Source of the DNA: Herminiimonas sp. KBW02
GTDB taxonomy: Bacteria; Pseudomonadota; Gammaproteobacteria; Burkholderiales; Burkholderiaceae_D
Direction: 5' to 3'
DNA length: 64,000 nucleotides
Assembly: GCF_003852535.1 (NCBI RefSeq)
Contig: NZ_QAJP01000008.1
Location: 6,013 to 70,012 of the forward strand
Below, piece by piece: positions 9,691 through 18,070 of this stretch; the stretch's first letter is position 1, and every line of letters begins with the position of its first letter. A model generated the notes under the pieces. The model saw only the letters and a program-made list of their open reading frames with translations. It ran no database searches and was not told the origin of the DNA. Both the position numbers and the translations under genes were made by a program.

Positions 9691-10389
9691 TTAGTTAGCG
9701 CGCAAAGTGCGTTGCTCTATCCGCTTTTGCGGGTGCGCATTCAGCACAATGCGATGGATGAAAATACCTGGTGTGTGGACGTGATCCGGATCGATTTCGC
9801 CGATTTCAACCAGCTCCTCCACTTCCACCACGGTGATTTTTCCGGCCATCGCCACATTCGGATTGAAGTTGCGCGCGGTGCGGCGATAGACCAGGTTGCC
9901 CGCCTTGTCCGCCTTGTAGGCTTTAACGATGGAAATGTCAGCGACCAGCGCCCGTTCCATGACGTATTTTTCGCCATCGAATTCCCGCACATCCTTGCCT
10001 TCAGAAACCACCGTACCAACACCGGTTTTAGTGAAAAAAGCAGGTATGCCTGCACCACCGGCGCGCAATTTTTCGGCCAGCGTGCCTTGCGGCGTAAATT
10101 CCAGTTCCAGTTCCCCGGCCAGGTACTGACGCTCGAATTCCTTGTTTTCACCGACGTAGGAGGCAATCATTTTCCTGATTTGACGGGTGACCAGCAATTG
10201 GCCAAGGCCAGCGTCATCGATCCCGGCATTATTGGAAATGGCAGTCAGATTCCGTACGCCGGAGTCGCGTAAGGCCGCGATCAGGGCCTCAGGGATGCCG
10301 CACAGGCCAAAACCGCCGACGGCGATGGTTTGCCCGTCGCGGACTATATCTGCCAGCGCGGATGCCGCATCAGGATAAACTTTGTTCAT
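9691..10389 (-). CDS. scoA: 3-oxoacid CoA-transferase subunit A
   Basis: A 232-aa alpha subunit, MNKVYPDAASALADIVRDGQ, with the glycine-rich TIAVGGFGLCGIPEALI loop and ISNNAGIDDAGLG, both characteristic of this family. The ATG at 10389 gives the usual length; an upstream in-frame start at 10467 adds an unrelated 26 residues. It is divergent from a PAS-LuxR regulator gene, which is a candidate controller. Confidence 0.94.
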   Translation of the reverse strand: MNKVYPDAASALADIVRDGQTIAVGGFGLCGIPEALIAALRDSGVRNLTAISNNAGIDDAGLGQLLVTRQIRKMIASYVGENKEFERQYLAGELELEFTPQGTLAEKLRAGGAGIPAFFTKTGVGTVVSEGKDVREFDGEKYVMERALVADISIVKAYKADKAGNLVYRRTARNFNPNVAMAGKITVVEVEELVEIGEIDPDHVHTPGIFIHRIVLNAHPQKRIEQRTLRAN

Positions 10390-10488
10390 AGTCACCCTTC
10401 TTTGTGTAGAGTAGTCAGAAGCACAGCAGGTGCATCCGCCAGCATACGGCGGTGCTGTCATCGTCACAATACCGTAGAACTACGAGGC

Positions 10489-11091
10489 ATGAGGGCTAAA
10501 TCCGGCATGAGTGAACCAGCAGACATCGCAGCTATCGATTACGAAGGCATATTCCGGCACGCGCCCATAGGCATGTGTATTTCGCAGCATCGTGTGATGC
10601 ATGACTGTAATCATGCGTTGACCACCATGTTTGGCTATGCGCCCGGCGCATTGAGCGGCCTGTCCTTCGCCCTGCTCTATCCAAGCTACGCGGAATTCGA
10701 GCGCACCGGTGCACGCATCGTCCCCATCATGAATGCCAAAGGCTGCTACTCGGATGAGCGCATCATGAAGCGTGCGGACGGGCAATTATTCTGGTGCCAT
10801 GTCAGCGGACGCGCCTTGCAGAGCAAGGATCCGCATGCGGCAGGAATCTGGACGTTTGAAGACTTGAGTGAAAAGCGCCCGGTCACGGCTGAGCTGACGC
10901 CGCGTGAACGGGAAATCGCCGCACTACTGGTAGATGGCAAAACCAGCAAATTAATCGCGAAACAAATCGGCCTCAGTCCCCGTACGGTAGAGATGCACAG
11001 GGCGAAACTGATGCGAAAATTTACCGCAACCACGTCCAGCGAACTGGTGAACCGTTTGCTGGGCGTAGCCAGGCAGAACACTGCCGGTTAG
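10489..11091 (+). CDS. PAS-domain LuxR-type transcriptional regulator
   Basis: A protein of about 200 aa. An N-terminal PAS fold (about residues 15-125) runs from YEGIFRHAPIGMCI to the GIWTFEDLSEKR end motif. A C-terminal NarL/FixJ-type HTH (about 135-195) contains LTPREREIAALLVDGKTSK and GLSPRTVEMHRAKLMRKF. No receiver domain. Either ATG at 10489 or at 10507 may be used; both have G-rich stretches upstream. It is divergent from scoA across a 99-bp gap, so control of the CoA-transferase genes is inferred from position only. Confidence 0.85.
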   Translation: MRAKSGMSEPADIAAIDYEGIFRHAPIGMCISQHRVMHDCNHALTTMFGYAPGALSGLSFALLYPSYAEFERTGARIVPIMNAKGCYSDERIMKRADGQLFWCHVSGRALQSKDPHAAGIWTFEDLSEKRPVTAELTPREREIAALLVDGKTSKLIAKQIGLSPRTVEMHRAKLMRKFTATTSSELVNRLLGVARQNTAG

Positions 11092-11133
11092 CAGGCCAGG
11101 CACCATTAGCCAACCGGCGTTTCCGAATGGAAG

Positions 11134-11910
11134 TTACTGCACGCTCATGCCGTCGTCGGCAGTCATGATAGAGCCGTTGATAAAGTGCGATTCCTCCGCC
11201 GCCAGTAGCAGCAGCAAGCCATCCAGATCTTCCGGCTTGCCTATGCGTTTGCGCGGCAACAGTTCCAGCACTTGCCGTCCTTGCTCACTCTGGAAGTATT
11301 CAGAATTAATCTCGGTACCGATATAGCCTGGGCAGATGGCATTGACGTTAATACCAAACTTGCCCCACTCCAGCGCCATCGCCTTGGTCATGTGCACCAC
11401 CGCCGCCTTGCTGATGCAATACAGGCCCAGCTCCGGCACGACGCGCAAACCTGCGACCGAACCGATATTAATAATACGGTGCTGTTTTTTCGGATCGCCT
11501 TTGTAGCGGGTGATCATGCGTTTGGCGACTTCCTGCGCCACGAAAAATGCGCCGCGCTGATTGGTATCCATCATGTGTGCGTAATCTTCCGGCGTCACAT
11601 CGACCAGGCGCTGGCTGGCAGAAACACCCGAGTTATTGACCAGGATATCGATCGCGCCGGTTTCGGTCTCTGCATGCGCAATCGCAGATTTGATGCTGGC
11701 GTAATCAGTCACATCCAGGCTGACGACCTGGGCAGCGCCACCTTCGGCTTCGATCTCGGCACGCAACTCCTTCAAGCGGTCAACCCGGCGTGCGGCCAGG
11801 ATGACCTGTGCCCCTGCCATCGCCAATACTTTTGCAAAACGCGCACCCAGACCACTGGAAGCACCGGTAACGAGGGCTACCTTGCCCTCAAAATTGACTT
11901 CTATGCCCAC
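11134..11910 (-). CDS. SDR-family oxidoreductase
   Basis: A 258-aa classical short-chain dehydrogenase. The cofactor motif is TGASSGLG, NNSG follows, the catalytic Ser is in NIGSVAG, and the Tyr/Lys pair is in YCISKAA. The C-terminus ends GSIMTADDGMSVQ. The start chosen is the GTG at 11910 because AGGGG lies 6 nt before it; a TTG ten codons upstream has no such signal. Substrate not determined. It converges on the regulator gene and lies next to the ETF:ubiquinone oxidoreductase gene. Confidence 0.87.
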   Translation of the reverse strand: MGIEVNFEGKVALVTGASSGLGARFAKVLAMAGAQVILAARRVDRLKELRAEIEAEGGAAQVVSLDVTDYASIKSAIAHAETETGAIDILVNNSGVSASQRLVDVTPEDYAHMMDTNQRGAFFVAQEVAKRMITRYKGDPKKQHRIINIGSVAGLRVVPELGLYCISKAAVVHMTKAMALEWGKFGINVNAICPGYIGTEINSEYFQSEQGRQVLELLPRKRIGKPEDLDGLLLLLAAEESHFINGSIMTADDGMSVQ

Positions 11911-12055
11911 TGAATTCCCCTGATTATTGATGCAGTGCAAATAAAAACGTACGACTTACGCGTTATCATTACACGAAAGCGCAGGAATGCGCGTTTTTGC
12001 GCTTCGTATTGCTGCTAAAACAAGGGACAATATCGGCTTCAAGCGTGAAAATATC

Positions 12056-12322
12056 AGAACTCATTTCATAAATATCCGTGAGATGCGTTCTTACCAAAAG
12101 CGGTGCTGGCAAGGCGTGCGACGCGTCGCATAGTGGCCTATGCGCAAGGAGCACAACGCGGCCAGCGCCGCTTTTGGTAAGAACCCGAAGGGAACGGGCT
12201 ATTTGGGCGTATTGCTGCGTTGCGCCGCTTGCCAAGGGGACCACCCTTGGCGGCACGACGCGCCTTGCACTACATCCCCAATAGCCGCGTTCGCACTCGC
12301 GGATATTTATGAAATGAGTTCT
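12056..12322. repeat. Palindromic 267-bp repeat element with nested inverted repeats
   Basis: Outer arms of 27 bp at 12056-12082 and 12296-12322 are inverted copies of each other with one mismatch. Inside, a second pair of 24-bp arms (12087-12110 and 12161-12184) is also inverted with one mismatch. A third set of shorter inversions follows: GGCTATTTGGG about 12196 against CCCAATAGCC about 12276, and GCCAAGGG against CCCTTGGC about 12228-12251. No credible gene is inside. The structure resembles a MITE or a cluster of palindromic repeats; no transposase or target duplication was recognised. The right arm ends 12 bp before the ATG of the next gene. Confidence 0.75.
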
Positions 12323-12334
12323 AGACAATACATA

Positions 12335-14023
12335 ATGACCAATACCCAAACTGCCGATTCCAGCCTGCTCGAACAATACGGCCCGCGTGAAGCGATGGAA
12401 TACGATGTCGTGATCGTCGGCGGCGGCCCTGCAGGCCTGGCTGCGGCGATACGCCTCAAACAACTGGCGGCTGAAAAGAATAGCGAAGTATCCGTCTGCA
12501 TCCTGGAAAAAGGCGGCGAACTAGGCGCGCATATCCTGTCCGGCGCAGTGATGGATCCGCAAGCGATCACCGAACTGTTTCCTGACTGGAAGGAACTCGG
12601 CGCTCCGTTGAATACAGCTGTCAGCGAAGACCGCTTCCTGTTCCTGAGTGAGAAAAAAGCCTACAAGACACCGAACTTCCTGTTGCCTGCCTGCTTCCAG
12701 AACCACGGCAATTATGTAGTTTCACTGGCTAATGTCGTACGCTGGCTGGGCCAGCAAGCCGAAGCACTGGGCGTCGAAGTATTCCCCGGCTTCCCCGCTG
12801 CTGAAATCCTGTACAACGACGACGGCTCGGTCAAAGGTGTAGCGACCGGCAATATGGGCGTGAATCGCGCTGGCGAGCCTACTGCTGCCTTCCAGCTGGG
12901 TATGGAACTGCACGCCAAGTACACACTGTTTGCCGAAGGCTCGCGTGGCCACCTTGGCAAGCAGCTGATGGAGAAATTCAATCTGAACGAAGGCAAGGCA
13001 CCGCAAACCTATGCCATCGGCATCAAGGAATTGTGGGAAATCGATCCGGCCCTGCATCAGCCTGGTCTGGTGATCCACACCGCAGGCTGGCCACTTGCCA
13101 GCGATACCTATGGCGGCTCTTTCCTCTATCATCTGGAAGACAATCAGGTCGCAGTTGGCTATGTGGTCGGCCTCGGCTATGACAATCCTTATCTGTCGCC
13201 GTTTGAAGAATTCCAGCGCTACAAAACGCATCCGGAAATCAGCCGCTTCTTTGTCGGCGGCAAACGTATTTCCTACGGTGCGCGTGCGATCACCGCTGGC
13301 GGTTTGCAATCGCTGCCGAAGCTGGTGTTTGCCGGTGGCGCACTGATAGGCTGCGATGCGGGCTTCCTCAACGCCAGCCGTATCAAGGGCAGCCACGCGG
13401 CGATGAAGAGCGGCATGATGGCAGCCGACGCTGCCTTCGTCGCCCTGGGTGAAGGTCGTCAGGCCGATGAGTTGAGCGACTACCCTATCGCGTTCAAACA
13501 ATCATGGCTGCATGAAGAACTGCACGTCGCGCGCAACTTCAAACCGTTCATGAGCAAAGGCCTGTACACCGGCTCGCTGATGGTCGGCATAGACCAACTC
13601 ATCTTCCGCGGCAAGGCACCGTGGACCCTGCGTAACACGCACGCTGACCACACTTGTCTGCGCCCTGCCTCCGAGTTCCAGCCTATCGCGTATCCGAAAC
13701 CGGACAACAAGCTGACGTTCGACCGCCTGTCATCGGTATTCATTTCGAATACCAATCACAGCGAAGACCAGCCTATCCATCTGACGCTGAAAGATCCCAA
13801 CGTACCGGTGCAGGTCAACCTGGCTGAGTATGCGGGCCCTGAAGCACGCTACTGCCCTGCCGGTGTCTATGAATTCGTCAAGACAGATGCGGGTGACGAC
13901 CGTTTACAAATCAATGCGCAAAACTGCGTGCATTGCAAAACCTGTGACATCAAGGATCCGACACAAAACATCGTATGGGTTACGCCTGAGGGTGGCGGTG
14001 GCCCTAACTATCCGAATATGTAA
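12335..14023 (+). CDS. Electron transfer flavoprotein-ubiquinone oxidoreductase
   Basis: A membrane-associated enzyme that passes electrons from ETF to ubiquinone, used by acyl-CoA and related dehydrogenases. Of 562 aa: FAD-binding motif YDVVIVGGGPAGLAAAIRL near the N-terminus, the ILEKGGELGAHILSGAV segment, a ubiquinone-binding central domain, and a C-terminal 4Fe-4S segment with YCPAGVYEF and NCVHCKTCDIKDP. The chosen ATG at 12335 lacks a strong Shine-Dalgarno. An ATG at 12314 is in frame but lies inside the right arm of the repeat element, so the translation signals may be partly supplied by that element. Confidence 0.95.
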   Translation: MTNTQTADSSLLEQYGPREAMEYDVVIVGGGPAGLAAAIRLKQLAAEKNSEVSVCILEKGGELGAHILSGAVMDPQAITELFPDWKELGAPLNTAVSEDRFLFLSEKKAYKTPNFLLPACFQNHGNYVVSLANVVRWLGQQAEALGVEVFPGFPAAEILYNDDGSVKGVATGNMGVNRAGEPTAAFQLGMELHAKYTLFAEGSRGHLGKQLMEKFNLNEGKAPQTYAIGIKELWEIDPALHQPGLVIHTAGWPLASDTYGGSFLYHLEDNQVAVGYVVGLGYDNPYLSPFEEFQRYKTHPEISRFFVGGKRISYGARAITAGGLQSLPKLVFAGGALIGCDAGFLNASRIKGSHAAMKSGMMAADAAFVALGEGRQADELSDYPIAFKQSWLHEELHVARNFKPFMSKGLYTGSLMVGIDQLIFRGKAPWTLRNTHADHTCLRPASEFQPIAYPKPDNKLTFDRLSSVFISNTNHSEDQPIHLTLKDPNVPVQVNLAEYAGPEARYCPAGVYEFVKTDAGDDRLQINAQNCVHCKTCDIKDPTQNIVWVTPEGGGGPNYPNM

Positions 14024-14030
14024 AAACAAA

Positions 14031-14056
14031 AAGCCGCTTTTCAGCGGCTTTTTTAA
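14031..14056 (+). terminator. Rho-independent terminator after ETF:ubiquinone oxidoreductase
   Basis: An 8-bp stem (14031-14038 with 14043-14050) with loop TTTC is followed by TTTTAAT. It lies 8 bp after the stop codon. The Nudix gene converges on it from the other strand, and the A-run before the stem allows two-way use. Confidence 0.9.
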
Positions 14057-14082
14057 TATTCATTGCACGACAGCGTGAAGGC

Positions 14083-14637
14083 TTAGAGCTTCCATTCCCC
14101 GCTGATTATTTTCTCCAGCCAGAATGCGCCGATGACGGTTTTGACGTCGGTGATTTTTCCTTCGCGTATCAGGCCGGGTAGTTCATCCGCGCCCAGCGTA
14201 AAGATATCGAGGAACTCCTCATCATCCAGCTTGCGCTCGCCGGCAGTCAGGCCGCGCGCCAGATACAGGTCCAGGTGCTCGTCTGCATAAGCAATCGCAT
14301 TGTGTATGGTGCACACGAATTGCCAGTCGGTCGCGGTGTAACCGGTTTCTTCCAGCAACTCACGCTTCGCGCAGGCCAATGGCTCTTCGCCCGGATCTAT
14401 CTTCCCGGCAGGGAATTCGATAAAGACGCGATCTATCGGGTAGCGGAACTGCCGCTCCATCAACACCTTGCCGTCATCAAATAAAGGCAGGACGACCACC
14501 GCACCAGGATGCTTGATGTACTCACGCGTAGTCGGCTGGCCATTCGGCAGACGCACGGTATCGCGTTGTACTTTCAGGAAATGACCGTCGTAGGCGAGCG
14601 TGCTGTCGATGCGAATTTCTTTGAGGTGATTATCCAT
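14083..14637 (-). CDS. ADP-ribose pyrophosphatase-like Nudix hydrolase
   Basis: A 184-aa protein with a complete Nudix box, G-x5-E-x7-RELLEETG (GKIDPGEEPLACAKRELLEETGY), that binds Mg2+ and cleaves a nucleoside diphosphate linked to another group. The N-terminal strand-rich part and the FIEFPAGKIDPGEE context match the NudF/ADPRase group; substrate choice is inferred. The ATG at 14637 has GGAG 7 nt upstream. It follows the DUF2818 gene and complex I operon on the same strand. Confidence 0.88.
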   Translation of the reverse strand: MDNHLKEIRIDSTLAYDGHFLKVQRDTVRLPNGQPTTREYIKHPGAVVVLPLFDDGKVLMERQFRYPIDRVFIEFPAGKIDPGEEPLACAKRELLEETGYTATDWQFVCTIHNAIAYADEHLDLYLARGLTAGERKLDDEEFLDIFTLGADELPGLIREGKITDVKTVIGAFWLEKIISGEWKL

Positions 14638-14706
14638 CTGCAGCTCCGGTAGGCACTCAGCCTGCATGATAAGGCCGATGTGCGTCACTGATGTCAGTAA
14701 AGTCTG

Positions 14707-15012
14707 TCAGTGATGACGCTTGCGCATATAGCGCATGACAAAGCCTGGATAGGCCAGCACGATAAATAGACAGCCGGTCACGGCGAAAAATTCCCAGCCT
14801 TGCGGGAAAACACTGCCGATACGGGACTCCAGCCCGCGTGCGACCAAACCGACGACCAGATACAGTACGAACAGTTCGATCAGACGCAGCCAGACCGGCT
14901 TGCTGGAGGAAGATAAAGGAAGAACGGCGAAAAGCCGTTCATTGAAGAATGGAAGGTTGGCGCTGAACAGCGCCAACAAAATCACAAACCAGCTGGCAAG
15001 TGAGACATCCAC
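14707..15012 (-). CDS. DUF2818 family membrane protein
   Basis: A 101-aa protein with three predicted membrane helices: SLASWFVILLALFSANLPF, the LIELFVLYLVVGLVA segment, and FFAVTGCLFIVLAYPGFVM. The C-terminus is basic (RYMRKRHH). Members of this family are commonly found directly after nuoN in betaproteobacteria, as here (11 bp gap), but their function is unknown. A link with complex I is inferred from that position alone. Confidence 0.85.
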   Translation of the reverse strand: MDVSLASWFVILLALFSANLPFFNERLFAVLPLSSSSKPVWLRLIELFVLYLVVGLVARGLESRIGSVFPQGWEFFAVTGCLFIVLAYPGFVMRYMRKRHH

Positions 15013-15023
15013 TCAGTTTCAGA

Positions 15024-16508
15024 TCAGGACGCGAGCGTCTTGACGATAGCAGCTGCGCAAGCTGTCATCAAAGGACCTGGTACCAGGCCCAGAACCAGCA
15101 AGGAAGCGCCGTTGATGCTCAGTGCAACACTCACGTCTTTGCTGACCACGATCTTGGAGTTATCCAGTGGCTCATCGAAGTACATGACTTTGACCACACG
15201 CAGGTAGTAGTAAGCACCAATCAGCGAGAACAACACTGCTACGATCGCCAGCCAGATCTGGCCTGTGCTCAATACAGCTTGCAATACCGACAGCTTGGCG
15301 TAGAAGCCGACGACTGGTGGCACACCTGCCAGCGAGAACATCAGCATCAGTGTAACCAGCGCGAACCATGGGCTGCGTTGGTTCAGGCCTTTGAAATCGT
15401 CGATGTTTTCAGCTTCGAAACCAGCACGCGACAACAACATGATGACGCCGAAGATGCCCAGGGTAGTCAGCACATAGGTGATCGAGTAGAACATCGCTGC
15501 GCTGTAACCGTTGGTAGTCGTGCCATCAGCACCGACAACCACGCCGGACAACAAACCGAGCAGGATGAAGCCCATTTGCGAAATCGTCGAATACGCCAGC
15601 ATGCGCTTGATATTCGTTTGTACGATCGCGGTAACGTTACCGATTGCCATCGACAGCACAGCCAGGATGGTCAGCATTTGCTGCCAGTCGATCGCCAGTG
15701 CCGGCAAACCTTCTACCAGCAGACGGATGGTGATCGCGAATGCAGCCAGTTTAGGCGCACCACCCAGCAACAGGGTGACCGATGTAGGCGCACCTTGATA
15801 AACGTCAGGTACCCACATGTGGAACGGTACCACGCCCAGTTTGAACGCCAGACCAGATACCAGGAATACCAGACCGAAGATCAGGATAGGTTTGTTCACG
15901 GTACCAGCTGCGGTAGCACGTGCCACTTCGGTCAGGTCGAGCGAACCGGTTGCACCGTACAACATCGAGATACCATACAACAGGAAACCGGAAGCCAGCG
16001 CACCCAGGATGAAGTACTTCATCGCAGCTTCGGTCGAGACAGCGTGGTCACGACGCATAGCAACCAGTGCGTACAGCGACAACGACATCAGTTCCAGACC
16101 CAGGTAGATGATCAGGAAGTTGTTGGCCGAGATCATGACCATCTGACCCAGCAGCGAGAACAGCGCGAGCAGGTAGAACTCACCGCCGAGGCGGCCATTT
16201 ACCATTTCACGGTCCAGACCGTATTGGCGCGAGTAAATCAGTGTCAGGCCAACGGCAACATACGAACAGATCTTCAACAGGCTCGACATCGGATCCGAGA
16301 CGAACATATTATTGAAGGTGTAGACAGTCGCACCTGTGTTGAAGTCACACAGGCTAAGCACACCGCAAACCAGCAATGCAATAATCGACAGCACGTAAGT
16401 GATGTTGCGTTTCTCGTCCTTCAGAAACAAGTCAATCAGCAAAATTGCGCAAATCGCAATTGCCAGGAATATTTCAGGAAGGACGGGTATCAGATTCAAA
16501 TTATTCAT
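15024..16508 (-). CDS. nuoN: NADH-quinone oxidoreductase subunit N
   Basis: An antiporter-like proton-pumping subunit of the complex I membrane arm, 494 aa with about 14 helices. The family core [18 protein letters not shown] and the Lys-containing pump segments ([20 protein letters not shown] and [16 protein letters not shown]) are intact. It is the last canonical nuo gene, 45 bp after nuoM, and is followed by DUF2818. Confidence 0.98.
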   Translation of the reverse strand: MNNLNLIPVLPEIFLAIAICAILLIDLFLKDEKRNITYVLSIIALLVCGVLSLCDFNTGATVYTFNNMFVSDPMSSLLKICSYVAVGLTLIYSRQYGLDREMVNGRLGGEFYLLALFSLLGQMVMISANNFLIIYLGLELMSLSLYALVAMRRDHAVSTEAAMKYFILGALASGFLLYGISMLYGATGSLDLTEVARATAAGTVNKPILIFGLVFLVSGLAFKLGVVPFHMWVPDVYQGAPTSVTLLLGGAPKLAAFAITIRLLVEGLPALAIDWQQMLTILAVLSMAIGNVTAIVQTNIKRMLAYSTISQMGFILLGLLSGVVVGADGTTTNGYSAAMFYSITYVLTTLGIFGVIMLLSRAGFEAENIDDFKGLNQRSPWFALVTLMLMFSLAGVPPVVGFYAKLSVLQAVLSTGQIWLAIVAVLFSLIGAYYYLRVVKVMYFDEPLDNSKIVVSKDVSVALSINGASLLVLGLVPGPLMTACAAAIVKTLAS

Positions 16509-16553
16509 TTTGTCGCAGTTCTTGTGCGTTTACTTTCGCGGTCGCGGCGTTTA

Positions 16554-18044
16554 TTAATTCAGTTTCGAGATGGCGACGTGCTTCAGCAAGTCGGTAACCG
16601 AAGTTTGCATCGCATCGGTGAATGGTGCCGGGTACAAGCCCATCGCCAGGACAGCGATAGCCAGCAGGCCCAACATCAGGAATTCACGTTTGTTCAGATC
16701 TTTCATCTCAGACACGTGGTGATTGGTGATAGCACCAAAGATCACGCGTTTAGCCAGCCACAGCGAGTACGCTGCACCCAGAATCAGAGCGGTTGCTGCC
16801 AACAGGCCGATCCAGAAGTTGAATTGGACTGCGCCCAGGATCACCATGAATTCGCCGACGAAACCGGAGGTTGCTGGCAAGCCGGCATTACCCATCGAGA
16901 ACAGTACGAAGAATGCAGCGAACTTAGGCATGACATTCACAACGCCACCGTAGTCAGCGATGTTACGGGTATGCATGCGGTCGTACAGTACACCGATACA
17001 CAGGAACATTGCGCCGGATACGAAACCGTGCGAAATCATTTGTACGATACCGCCCTGCACTGCCATGTCGTTAAACATGAAGAAACCGAGGGTAACGAAG
17101 CCCATGTGTGCAATCGACGAATAAGCAACCAGCTTTTTCATGTCGGTTTGTACCAGTGCGACCAGACCGATGTAGATAACAGCGATCAGCGACAGGGTAA
17201 TCATGAAGCCTGACAGGTAGTGGCTGGCGTCTGGTGTGATCGGCAGCGAGAAACGCAGGAAGCCGTACGCACCGAGTTTCAACATGATTGCTGCCAGTAC
17301 GACGGAACCACCGGTAGGCGCTTCCACGTGGGCATCCGGCAACCATGTATGCACTGGCCACATCGGAACCTTGACCGCAAACGCCATCAGGAATGCCAGG
17401 AAGATCAGGATCTGTGCATCCATAGGCAGCGGCAATGTGTGCCATGCCAGGATGTCAAAGCTGTGGCCGGACTTGAAGTACAGGTACAGCAATGCCACCA
17501 GCATCAACAACGAACCGAAGAAGGTGTAGAGGAAGAACTTGATCGAAGCGTAAACACGGTTCGCACCACCCCATACACCGATGATGATGAACATCGGGAT
17601 CAGTGTCGATTCAAAGAATACATAGAACAGTACGCCATCCAATGCGCTGAACACGCCGATCATCAGACCGGACAGGATCAGGAACGCACCCATGTACTGA
17701 GCCACGCGCTTTTCAATCACTTCCCAGGCTGCGATCACGACGAAAATCGTAATGAACGCGGTCAGGATGACGAACCACATCGACAGGCCGTCTACGCCCA
17801 GCGAGTAGTTAATGTTGAAAATGTCGATCCATTTCAGCTTCTCGACGAACTGCATGCCGTGAGCGGCATTGTCGAACTTTGCCACGATAGGCAAAGTCAC
17901 CAGGAAGCTGACGATAGAACCAAACAGCGACAGGACGCGCACCGCGTTTGGATTGGTATCACGGCCTACGGCCAGGATGAACACACCGAACGCGATTGGT
18001 AGCCAGATCGCGAGACTCAAGAGGGGAAAAGTTGACTGCATCAT
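16554..18044 (-). CDS. nuoM: NADH-quinone oxidoreductase subunit M
   Basis: The second antiporter-like subunit, 496 aa. Features include GVDGLSMWFVILTAF, the conserved-Glu helix with FESTLIPMF, AFAVKVPMWPVHTWLPDAHV with the pump Lys, and DMKKLVAYSSIAHMGFV. Adjacent ATG codons at 18044 and 18041 are both possible starts. It lies 26 bp after nuoL in the operon. Confidence 0.98.
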   Translation of the reverse strand: MMQSTFPLLSLAIWLPIAFGVFILAVGRDTNPNAVRVLSLFGSIVSFLVTLPIVAKFDNAAHGMQFVEKLKWIDIFNINYSLGVDGLSMWFVILTAFITIFVVIAAWEVIEKRVAQYMGAFLILSGLMIGVFSALDGVLFYVFFESTLIPMFIIIGVWGGANRVYASIKFFLYTFFGSLLMLVALLYLYFKSGHSFDILAWHTLPLPMDAQILIFLAFLMAFAVKVPMWPVHTWLPDAHVEAPTGGSVVLAAIMLKLGAYGFLRFSLPITPDASHYLSGFMITLSLIAVIYIGLVALVQTDMKKLVAYSSIAHMGFVTLGFFMFNDMAVQGGIVQMISHGFVSGAMFLCIGVLYDRMHTRNIADYGGVVNVMPKFAAFFVLFSMGNAGLPATSGFVGEFMVILGAVQFNFWIGLLAATALILGAAYSLWLAKRVIFGAITNHHVSEMKDLNKREFLMLGLLAIAVLAMGLYPAPFTDAMQTSVTDLLKHVAISKLN

Positions 18045-18070
18045 GTTTTTATTTACTTTATTTCGCTAAC

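Noticed and set aside
11969-12463. Minus-strand open frame (164 codons) across the palindromic element
   Set aside because: It consists of translated repeat arms plus the antisense of the ETF-QO start, with no domain or ribosome binding site.
15000-17213. Very long open frame (737 codons) on the plus strand opposite nuoN and nuoM
   Set aside because: It is antisense to well-supported complex I genes, the translation is rich in Gln, His, Arg and Cys with no domain, and such frames arise from codon bias on the coding strand.
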